From assembly GCA_002331255.1 (NCBI GenBank), contig DCZD01000019.1, positions 7,748-14,219 of the forward strand: a stretch of 6,472 nt of DNA, written 5' to 3'. The number at the start of each line of letters is the position of its first letter. The stretch's first letter is position 1. Position numbers and translations under genes: made by a program. Origin of the DNA: Acidimicrobiaceae bacterium UBA2093 (GTDB lineage: Bacteria > Actinomycetota > Acidimicrobiia > Acidimicrobiales > Ilumatobacteraceae). The notes under the pieces were generated by a model. The model did not search any database. It was not told where the DNA came from and saw only the letters and a list, made by a program, of their open reading frames with translations. Shown here piece by piece: positions 1 to 5,701 of this stretch.

Positions 1-683
1 ACGTTGATCCGCTGAATGAGTGATGCAGCGTCATCAACTTTCGAGCGCAAGCCCTCAATATCGGTGAGATAGACGATCTTCTCCGCACCCAATGCTTCAG
101 CGATGGCTCCGGCAACCGTGTCGGCGTTGATGTTCAACGCATCTCCATTGGAGTCTGCCCCGATGGTTGAGATGACCGGCACGAAGCCTTCATCGAGAAG
201 TCCTTGAACAACCGCTGGGTTGATGCGGTCGATGTCTCCGACCCTTCCTAACTTCGGATCACGTTGCACAGCTCTGATAAGGCCCGCGTCGCCACCTGCA
301 ACACCAACAGCGATATTCCCGAATGTGTTGATGGCCGCGACGATTTGTGGATTCACCTGTCCGCTCAGAACCATCTGGACGACCTTCATAGTCTCATCAT
401 CAGTGACACGCAGACCACCGTGGAATTCGCTCTTCAGACCGAGCCGATCGAGCAGAGAGTTGATCTGCGGCCCGCCGCCGTGCACGACAACTGGCTTGAT
501 GCCAACAGAGTGCATGAGAACGATGTCCTGGGCAAACAGACTGAGAGCATCGTCTTCCGAAGATCCAGCAAGGGCATTCCCGCCGTACTTCACGACGACG
601 GTACGACCAGAGAACCGACGTATGTAGGGCAGTGCTTCGACGAGGATGCGAGCAGCATCGATTGACGACTGTCGAGTGCTCAT
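1..683 (-). CDS. argB: Acetylglutamate kinase ArgB (NAGK), 3' end beyond the window
   Basis: This enzyme phosphorylates N-acetyl-L-glutamate with ATP, the second step of arginine biosynthesis in the cytoplasm. The first 227 residues are in the window; the family is about 290-300 residues, so the C-terminal quarter is missing. I read it directly from the minus strand. Visible amino-acid-kinase motifs are KYGGNA (residues 32-37, phosphate-binding lysine), VVVHGGGPQIN (65-75), LRVTD (91-95), NINAD (184-188, catalytic aspartate) and the nucleotide-site segment around LTDIEGL (206-212). Before the kinase core lies an extra N-terminal helix (about 8-24) ending in EALPYIRRF. In the family this helix marks hexameric, arginine-inhibited NAGKs of the cyclic pathway. 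The ATG at 683 overlaps the argC stop (ATGA, 4 bp), so translation is probably coupled. A weak GGGGTG lies just upstream at 694-689. Codon use looks like that of the neighbours. Confidence 0.97.
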   Translation of the reverse strand, partial: MSTRQSSIDAARILVEALPYIRRFSGRTVVVKYGGNALAGSSEDDALSLFAQDIVLMHSVGIKPVVVHGGGPQINSLLDRLGLKSEFHGGLRVTDDETMKVVQMVLSGQVNPQIVAAINTFGNIAVGVAGGDAGLIRAVQRDPKLGRVGDIDRINPAVVQGLLDEGFVPVISTIGADSNGDALNINADTVAGAIAEALGAEKIVYLTDIEGLRSKVDDAASLIQRIN

Positions 684-1711
684 GGGTACACCCCAACTCG
701 TGACAGACCAAGCGTCTCATCCCACGACATCGCGGCGTTCAGAGCCTGCACTGCTCCCCCCGACGCACCCTTGGCGATGTTGTCTAGAGCAGCGATGACC
801 ATCACGTACCCGGTCCGAACGTCATACCGTGCTGTTAAGTGGACAGCGTTCGTCCCGAGAGTTGCCTTCGTACTTGGACTCGTCGGTCGCACAACGACGA
901 AGGGTTCACTTGCATAACTGCGTGCAAGTGCGGCCAACAAAGCAGCCGTTGACACGTCGCCTGCAGGACGTGCATAACATGTGGCCAAAATTCCACGGTT
1001 CATGGGTGCGAGATGTGGGGTGAACAAAACCTGAGCCCCCGTCACTTGTTCAATCTCGGGAGTGTGGCGATGGTCGAGCAATCCATATGCCGTGAAGTCC
1101 TCGTTGACCGTTGCAAAGTGCGACGTGTGCTTTAGCGCACGCCCAGCACCACTCACACCCGATGCAGCATCGACGATGACACCCTTTGGCTCGATGAGAC
1201 CACCGCTCACGAGTGGTGTCAGTGCGAGACTCGCTGCTGTCACATAACACCCAGGAGTCGCAATGAGGCGCGCCCCGCGCAAGTCTTCGCGGTACAACTC
1301 GGGCAGGCCGTAGATTGCTTCGGCTAGCAATTCTTTCTGATGGTGCTCAAACCCGTACCAAGTTGGATACAGACTTGCATCTTTCAGACGAAAAGCAGCT
1401 GAAAGGTCGATGACGTGACCCACTCGTCCGACAAGTGACGGTGCGACATCGAGCGAGGCTTCGTGCGGCAGCCCGAGGAACACGACATCGAGTCCTTCAA
1501 CCTTTTTCTGGTCAAACTCATCGAAGACCAAATTTGGGTATTCGGCCGCCAACGAGGGATACAGATTCGCAGCGAGACTGCCCGCTTGGCTGTCTCCTGT
1601 CGCATACACCACATCAAGGCGTGGATGCTGCGCGCAGAGGCGCAGCAGTTCGGCACCGGTGTAACCCGATGCTCCGAGAATCCCAACTTTGAGTACTGAC
1701 AAATCCTTCAC
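680..1711 (-). CDS. argC: N-acetyl-gamma-glutamyl-phosphate reductase ArgC
   Basis: This is the NADPH-dependent reductase that converts N-acetylglutamyl-5-phosphate to N-acetylglutamate-5-semialdehyde, the third step of arginine synthesis. It has 343 residues, the usual length for type 1 ArgC. The dinucleotide-binding loop GASGYTG is at residues 13-19. The substrate-side segment DLSAAFRL is at 102-109, and the catalytic cysteine is C155 in ATPGCY. The HRHTPEIEQ segment (214-222) supplies the conserved histidine and glutamate. The start is GTG at 1711: an in-frame TAG at 1744-1742 bounds the frame, and no ATG or GTG lies between it and 1711. A TTG at 1702 is a less likely alternative. No Shine-Dalgarno sequence precedes the GTG, and a -10 element lies 9 bp upstream, so the mRNA is probably leaderless or nearly so. 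The gene overlaps argB by 4 bp. Control by ArgR is inferred from the operator described at 1713-1750. Confidence 0.98.
   Translation of the reverse strand: MKDLSVLKVGILGASGYTGAELLRLCAQHPRLDVVYATGDSQAGSLAANLYPSLAAEYPNLVFDEFDQKKVEGLDVVFLGLPHEASLDVAPSLVGRVGHVIDLSAAFRLKDASLYPTWYGFEHHQKELLAEAIYGLPELYREDLRGARLIATPGCYVTAASLALTPLVSGGLIEPKGVIVDAASGVSGAGRALKHTSHFATVNEDFTAYGLLDHRHTPEIEQVTGAQVLFTPHLAPMNRGILATCYARPAGDVSTAALLAALARSYASEPFVVVRPTSPSTKATLGTNAVHLTARYDVRTGYVMVIAALDNIAKGASGGAVQALNAAMSWDETLGLSRVGVYP
907..930. repeat. Inverted repeat inside argC
   Basis: CACTTGCA (907-914) and TGCAAGTG (923-930) are perfect 8-bp arms around the 8-bp centre TAACTGCG. In the argC mRNA they could form a small stem-loop. 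The TTGCA...TGCAA ends resemble ARG-box arms, but the spacing is 2 bp longer than in a 16-bp box. The role is unknown, and codon choice in argC may explain it. Confidence 0.5.
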
Positions 1712-1733
1712 AGATGTATTACCATACAGACCA
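1696..1733 (+). promoter_or_regulatory. Predicted promoter of the yqgE-family gene, leaderless
   Basis: A -35-like CTGACA (1696-1701, five of six matches to TTGACA) is followed by an 18-bp spacer and a -10-like TACCAT (1720-1725, fits TAnnnT). Transcription should then start about 7-8 bp later, at or next to the ATG at 1734, giving a leaderless mRNA. The lack of any Shine-Dalgarno sequence before the ATG agrees with this. The -35 lies inside the first codons of argC. This is a prediction from motif and spacing only. Confidence 0.5.
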
Positions 1734-1749
1734 ATGCATAACTATGCAA
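1712..1749 (-). promoter_or_regulatory. Predicted promoter of argCB, leaderless or near-leaderless
   Basis: Read on the minus strand, TTGCAT (1749-1744) is a weak -35 candidate with the conserved TTG. It is separated by 17 bp from TATGGT (1726-1721), a -10 candidate fitting TAnnnT. The argC GTG at 1711 lies 9 bp beyond the -10, leaving a leader of about 0-3 nt and no room for a ribosome binding site. The -10 shares six of its seven positions with the opposite-strand -10 of the yqgE gene. The -35 lies inside the second ARG-box-like repeat and inside the yqgE coding start. Confidence 0.5.
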
Positions 1750-1750
1750 G
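1713..1750. promoter_or_regulatory. Tandem ARG-box-like operator, predicted ArgR site
   Basis: Two perfect inverted repeats with the ARG-box layout (5-bp arm, 4-bp centre, 5-bp arm) lie side by side. Box 1 core is TGTATTACCATACA (1715-1728). Box 2 core is TGCATAACTATGCA (1735-1748). The Escherichia coli consensus core is TGAAT-WWWW-ATTCA; each box differs from its arms only at the third position and the symmetric one. Box 2 also closely resembles the Mycobacterium tuberculosis operator as I recall it (TTGCATAACGATGCAA, 14 of 16 positions). As 18-bp boxes (1713-1730 and 1733-1750) they are 2 bp apart, centre to centre 20 bp. In known arg promoters, tandem boxes are 2-3 bp apart and bind one ArgR hexamer. 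The pair covers both predicted -10 elements, the argC -35 and the yqgE start codon. The symmetry is seen directly; ArgR binding is inferred. Confidence 0.7.
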
Positions 1751-2306
1751 CACCCCTGGGCTAGACGGAAAGTTGCTAGTGGCACGCCCCGACCTCGACG
1801 ACCCGAACTTCATCCGAGCCTGCGTGTATGTGCTGGCCCACAACGATGAGGGTGCACTCGGCGTGATTCTTAATCGCCCGCTCCCATCGCCTTCTCCACA
1901 CTATGGACCCACCATCGAGGATGCTGCTGTCCTCCATGACGTTCTAAGGGGATGGATCGATTCCTCCGTACCTCCCGCGGCTCTCTTTGAGGGCGGGCCG
2001 GTGGAACCCCACGGCGTGTTTGGTCTTCTCGAAGACGACTCATCGCCCCATGGCATCAGATCAATTGACATCGACGAAGATTCCAGCGATGGTCCAGGTC
2101 GGTGGCGTTTCTTTCGTGGCTACTCGGGTTGGGGGCCAGATCAACTCGACGACGAGATCCGGCGCGATGGTTGGTTCGTGCTTGATGCATTCACAGACGA
2201 CGTGTACACACGCGAGCCACTTCACCTTTGGCGAACTGTGCTCGCACGGCAAGTCGGAGAAGTTGCCTCACTTGCACACTTTCCAGACGACCCAAACTTG
2301 AACTGA
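1734..2306 (+). CDS. YqgE/AlgH family protein (DUF179)
   Basis: This is a small soluble protein of 190 residues, the usual YqgE length, with no signal peptide or membrane segment. The family is widespread, but its biochemical function is not established; the name AlgH comes from a proposed link to alginate regulation in Pseudomonas. Family hallmarks run in order: GKLLVARPDLDDPNF (residues 12-26), the HNDEGALGVILNRPL segment after it, FEGGPV in the middle, RFFRGYSGWGPDQLDDEI in the second half, the LWRTVL segment, and the terminal FPDDPNLN. I chose the ATG at 1734 because the conserved region begins just after it. The frame stays open to a TTG at 1689, but the extra 15 residues are not family-like and would overlap argC. 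No Shine-Dalgarno sequence is present, so translation is probably leaderless. It is the only plus-strand gene here, divergent from argC (22 bp) and convergent with pheT (3 bp). The operator at its start suggests arginine-responsive expression (inference). Confidence 0.93.
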   Translation: MHNYASTPGLDGKLLVARPDLDDPNFIRACVYVLAHNDEGALGVILNRPLPSPSPHYGPTIEDAAVLHDVLRGWIDSSVPPAALFEGGPVEPHGVFGLLEDDSSPHGIRSIDIDEDSSDGPGRWRFFRGYSGWGPDQLDDEIRRDGWFVLDAFTDDVYTREPLHLWRTVLARQVGEVASLAHFPDDPNLN

Positions 2307-2313
2307 AGCTCAG
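2303..2313. repeat. Short inverted repeat joining the two convergent stop codons
   Basis: CTGA-AGC-TCAG is a perfect 4-bp-arm inverted repeat. It contains the TGA stop of the plus-strand YqgE gene (2304-2306) and the TGA stop of pheT on the minus strand (2312-2310). It is too short to act as a terminator and has no T-tract on either side. The 3-bp gap between the genes therefore holds no recognisable intrinsic terminator. Confidence 0.5.
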
Positions 2314-4667
2314 CGAAGAGATGCTCCGGATTTCTTGGCCGCTGCAATGCATTTATCCCTGATCTCTCCAATTTCCGAGTCAGTGAGCGTTCCACCCTGC
2401 TTTTGAAGTCGCAGTCGAAAAGCCAGGCTGCGACTACCGTCGTCGACGCCCGCCCCTCGATACACATCGAATAGTTCGATAAAAACGAGGTTCGCGCCGG
2501 CGGCTTGTCGCAACGCCCGCTGGAGTGTCGTAGCGGGAGCCTCTTCTGACATTGTGAAGGCGAGATCGATGTCGCTCGATGGGAACCGATTGATGTCGCG
2601 AGCTTGTACTGGCTTCGGAGTCTCTCGAAGAAGTATCGACAGGTCGACTTCCAGACACGCCACGCGGCCATCAATTCCCAGATTGGCAAGCACGACTGGC
2701 GACACCTCCCCCACGGCACCGATCTGCTGTTTTCCACGTGCAATGGTCGCTGAACGAGTCGGATGAAAGCCATCGGGAATTCGTGATTGGTCGAGTTGCG
2801 CTCCGACCGCGAGACATTCACACAATGCGTTCCACTGGCGAAGTGCCGTGTCGAGATCGGCATCAGCCACGACGATGCAGAGTTGTTCGTACTCACCAGG
2901 AAGTGGTTGGTCAACTTTGTCATCACTCGGTGGGTAGACATGGCCGATTTCCCAGAGTGCAACGCGAGGTGCTCGATGAGAGCGGTTAAATGCCAATGCA
3001 CTCAGAAGTCCCGGCCGCAGCGATGTGCGAAGTATGGACTCTTCAGCCACAAGAGGGTTGGCGAGCTGCAAGACATCATCTTCGATCAAACCCACCGACC
3101 TGAGATCACCTGGGGCTAGAAATGGTGACGGCATCGCCTCGTCAAGACCTAGTGCAACCATGAGACGACGCACCGCACGTCGACGCTGCTGCACCAACGA
3201 GAGTCGTCCGTGGACTGTTGACGATGGCACGGACTTGCCCAGCGCGTCGTAGCCATAGTGACGTGCAATCTCTTCGATGATGTCGATCTCTTCTTCGCAA
3301 TCGGGTCGGAACGTCGGAGTGACTACTTCGAATTCTTCACCTGCGGCTGTCACGTTGAAACCGATTGGTTTCAACAGTTCGATGACGTCATTAACGCTGA
3401 GATCGATTCCGAGTGTTCGTTTGATCTGGTGACGACGAACCGTCACACGACGGGCAGACGGACATGTGGCGTCACGTGCGATGGTCATTCCCTCATGTAG
3501 AGCTAGATCAGGACAGGTCTCGGAAAGAATCGTGGCGAAACGATCAGCGGCAATCACCACACCTTCGGGGTCTACTCCACGCTCGAATCGCGTCGAGGCC
3601 TCGCTACGCAGACCATGGCGGTTAACCGTGAAACGAATGGAGTCTGGCTCGAACCACGCCATCTCAAGCGACACGGTGGACGTCGTCCCGACAACTTCTG
3701 ATTCAAGCCCGCCCATGATGCCTCCGAGACCCACGGGAGTTCCGTCGGCTGCATTGACGATGACAAGGTCCTCGTCGGTCAGCACACGGTCGACTCCGTC
3801 GAGAGTTCGTAGCACTTCTCCTGTGCGGGCGCGACGCACATCGAACGAAGACACCGATGCATAGTCGTATGCGTGATTCGGTTGGTTGAGCTCAAGCATC
3901 ACCAAGTTCGAGGCATCAACGACATTATTGATGCTTCGCATTCCAAGGTGTGCGAGGCGCGACTGCACCCAATTCGGGGAGGAAGTGACAACCACGCCCG
4001 ACAACACCGTCGCAGAAAACATTGGACAACGTGATGGATCAGACAGAGTCACCGGGATTGAACGTGCGTCACCATGCTTCACGCTTGAGAGACGTGGGCC
4101 GCGGTATGCCACGTGGAAATGCGCCGCAAGGTCGCGCGCAACACCTGCATGACCCCAACATTCTGGTCGATTGCGAGTGAGATCGAGGTCGAACACGACG
4201 TCGTGCTCTATCCCGAGCACGACAAATGGGTCGACACCAAGAGGTGAATTCGGAGGAAGAATGAGCAACCCGCTCGATTCGGTACTGATACCTAGTTCAA
4301 TCGGCGAACACAGCATTCCTTCCGAATCGATTCCGAGAATTCCACGACGAGCGATGCCCCGACCGTCTGGCATGGTCGTACCGATGGTGGCAAGCGGCAC
4401 GACGTCTCCAGCACCCATGTTTGTAGCCCCACACCAGACATGCATTTCGCGGCCATCGCCGGTATCGACGAAGCAACGAGTCACCTTGTCAGCGTCGGGA
4501 TGACGCTCGGTACGCACGATGCGAGCCGTTACGACACCCGGCACTGGGATACCGACTTCCTCGATGCTTTCGACCGCCATACCGAGCGAGTTGAGAGCGG
4601 TCGCTACCAAGTCTGCATCATTGGGCAAGTCAGCGAATTCACGAAGGATTGAGAGGAGAACTCTCAC
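2310..4667 (-). CDS. pheT: Phenylalanine-tRNA ligase beta subunit PheT
   Basis: This is the beta subunit of the (alpha-beta)2 phenylalanyl-tRNA synthetase, which binds and positions tRNA-Phe and hydrolyses mischarged tyrosyl-tRNA. It is full length at 785 residues. In order: an N-terminal B1 piece; the EMAP/OB-fold tRNA-binding domain (about 44-150, with HPDADK at 56-61); TRNRPEC at 164-170; the B3/B4 editing domain (about 210-370, with NNVVDASN at 247-254, QPNHAYD at 262-268, GGIMGG at 315-320 and LRSEASTRFERGVDP at 353-367); the B5 domain (about 406-474, ending in RPDCEEEIDIIEEIARHYGYD); the synthetase-like core; and the C-terminal FDX-ACB anticodon-binding domain (about 690-785, beginning RFPSSDIDLAF). 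The GTG at 4667 overlaps the pheS stop (GTGA), and GGAG at 4679-4676 is 8 nt upstream, so coupled translation is likely. One oddity: the usual SWLRE near the N terminus reads SILRE (I7 for W). Confidence 0.98.
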   Translation of the reverse strand: MRVLLSILREFADLPNDADLVATALNSLGMAVESIEEVGIPVPGVVTARIVRTERHPDADKVTRCFVDTGDGREMHVWCGATNMGAGDVVPLATIGTTMPDGRGIARRGILGIDSEGMLCSPIELGISTESSGLLILPPNSPLGVDPFVVLGIEHDVVFDLDLTRNRPECWGHAGVARDLAAHFHVAYRGPRLSSVKHGDARSIPVTLSDPSRCPMFSATVLSGVVVTSSPNWVQSRLAHLGMRSINNVVDASNLVMLELNQPNHAYDYASVSSFDVRRARTGEVLRTLDGVDRVLTDEDLVIVNAADGTPVGLGGIMGGLESEVVGTTSTVSLEMAWFEPDSIRFTVNRHGLRSEASTRFERGVDPEGVVIAADRFATILSETCPDLALHEGMTIARDATCPSARRVTVRRHQIKRTLGIDLSVNDVIELLKPIGFNVTAAGEEFEVVTPTFRPDCEEEIDIIEEIARHYGYDALGKSVPSSTVHGRLSLVQQRRRAVRRLMVALGLDEAMPSPFLAPGDLRSVGLIEDDVLQLANPLVAEESILRTSLRPGLLSALAFNRSHRAPRVALWEIGHVYPPSDDKVDQPLPGEYEQLCIVVADADLDTALRQWNALCECLAVGAQLDQSRIPDGFHPTRSATIARGKQQIGAVGEVSPVVLANLGIDGRVACLEVDLSILLRETPKPVQARDINRFPSSDIDLAFTMSEEAPATTLQRALRQAAGANLVFIELFDVYRGAGVDDGSRSLAFRLRLQKQGGTLTDSEIGEIRDKCIAAAKKSGASLR

Positions 4668-5689
4668 GGAAACTGCTCCAAGAAGCGGACATCATTTGAG
4701 TACATGTCTCGCAGGTCAGCGACTCCGTGACGCTCCTTCGCCATGCGATCGATGCCGAAACCGAAGGCAAAACCACTCCACTCGTCTGGGTCGAGCCCGC
4801 CCGCCCTGATGACACGCGGGTGCATCATGCCGCAGCCACCCAGTTCAATCCATGAACCGTCAGGGCGACGGATATCGAACTCAGCACTTGGTTCAGTGAA
4901 TGGGAAATAAGACGGCCGAAGTCGTGACGTGAACTCTGATCCGAAGAATGCTTTGGTGAACGCCTCAATGGTGCCAGCGAGGTCAGCAAAAGTGATGTTC
5001 CGATCGATGACCATGCCTTCAATTTGATGAAAGACAGGCATGTGAGTGGCATCTGGGGTGTCGCGTCTGAAAACTCGTCCGGGCATGATCGCGTAAATCG
5101 GTGGCGGCCACTCTTGCATGACCCGAATTTGCACAGGTGACGTGTGAGTACGAAGAAGCACACTGCCCTGAGGATCTTGGTCGACGAACAGGGTGTCCCA
5201 CATGCTTCGGGCTGGATGGGAAGGCGGCATGTTGAGCGCTTCGAAGTTGTAAAAATCACTCTCGACCTCGGGACCCTCGGCGATCTGGAATCCGAGGCCG
5301 ATGAACACATCTTCGAGGCGTTCAGTTGCCTGAGTGACGAGATGCGTACGACCCAGCCTGGCGGCTACATCGGTCTTCAGCGCTCGTTCGGTGACATCGA
5401 CCCTGTCACGCTCGATCACTCGATGCAGCTCCGACGCCGAGAGCTCGGCGATTCGTGTGTCAGCAGCCTCGGCGAGTCGCGTCGAAGCCGCATTGATAGA
5501 AGCTCCTACCTCTTTGCGCTCCTCGATGTCTGCAATGGAGCCGAGCGATGATTTCAACAACCCAAGGGAACCTCTTTTGCCAGTCACTTGGGACACAATT
5601 GACCGCACGTCTTCGGGAGAGCTAGCTGCACCAAGAGCCTCAAGAGCCCGACTCAGCGCTGCGGAAATTTCGCCTGACTGGGTACCCAT
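4664..5689 (-). CDS. pheS: Phenylalanine-tRNA ligase alpha subunit PheS
   Basis: This is the catalytic alpha subunit of class II phenylalanyl-tRNA synthetase, which activates phenylalanine with ATP and esterifies it to tRNA-Phe. It has 341 residues, typical for bacteria. The N-terminal 90 or so residues are Ala/Glu/Arg/Leu-rich and should form the tRNA-binding coiled coil. The catalytic core follows. Motif 1 is around 120-165 (LGFQIAEGPEVESDFYNFEA, then MPPSHPAR). The RTHTSPVQIRVM segment is at 180-191. Motif 2 is at 204-225 (GRVFRRD, then HMPVFHQIEG). Motif 3 is GFGIDRM at 310-316, followed by the ending DVRFLEQFP. The ATG at 5689 has only weak Shine-Dalgarno complementarity and lies 12 bp after the TAG of the upstream methyltransferase gene, so it probably depends on that operon's transcript. 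The adjacent upstream gene leaves no room for a T-box or attenuator leader directly before pheS. Confidence 0.98.
   Translation of the reverse strand: MGTQSGEISAALSRALEALGAASSPEDVRSIVSQVTGKRGSLGLLKSSLGSIADIEERKEVGASINAASTRLAEAADTRIAELSASELHRVIERDRVDVTERALKTDVAARLGRTHLVTQATERLEDVFIGLGFQIAEGPEVESDFYNFEALNMPPSHPARSMWDTLFVDQDPQGSVLLRTHTSPVQIRVMQEWPPPIYAIMPGRVFRRDTPDATHMPVFHQIEGMVIDRNITFADLAGTIEAFTKAFFGSEFTSRLRPSYFPFTEPSAEFDIRRPDGSWIELGGCGMMHPRVIRAGGLDPDEWSGFAFGFGIDRMAKERHGVADLRDMYSNDVRFLEQFP
4676..4679 (-). promoter_or_regulatory. Ribosome binding site of pheT
   Basis: GGAG on the minus strand lies 8 nt before the GTG at 4667, inside the last codons of pheS. It supports GTG as the true pheT start, because the GTG overlaps the pheS TGA and no better start lies nearby. 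It is the clearest Shine-Dalgarno sequence I found among the genes in this window. Confidence 0.7.
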
Positions 5690-5701
5690 GCCGACTTGAC
5701 G

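Noticed and set aside
220..665. Two overlapping plus-strand frames of about 135 codons at the left end
   Set aside because: Both are opposite argB, whose kinase motifs are unambiguous on the minus strand; the plus-strand products are low-complexity shadows.
1689..1733. Upstream TTG start giving the YqgE protein 15 extra residues
   Set aside because: The extra residues do not resemble the family N terminus, the ATG at 1734 gives the usual length, and the TTG would lie inside argC and upstream of the predicted promoter -10.
2222..3001. Minus-strand 259-codon frame overlapping pheT and the YqgE gene
   Set aside because: It is an out-of-frame shadow of pheT: PheT is conserved along the same DNA in its own frame, and the shadow product shows no recognisable domain.
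3859..3872. GCATA-GTCG-TATGC inverted repeat in pheT, similar to an ARG box
   Set aside because: It is a single copy deep inside pheT with a GC-containing centre and no promoter nearby; chance symmetry is the simpler explanation.
4252..4503. Plus-strand reading frame antisense to pheT with a good GGAGG four bases before an ATG (4261), 80 codons
   Set aside because: It lies entirely opposite conserved pheT codons, the Ser/Pro/Arg-rich product resembles no family I know, and long antisense frames are common opposite genes of this composition.
5435..5450. Palindrome CGCCGAGAGCTCGGCG in pheS
   Set aside because: It has only 6-7-bp arms and a minimal loop in Glu/Leu/Ser codons of the coiled-coil region, with no T-tract and no nearby gene boundary.
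5690..5701. Possible T-box or phenylalanine attenuator leader in front of pheST
   Set aside because: Only 12 bp separate pheS from the upstream methyltransferase gene, so there is no room for a leader; control must come from further upstream.
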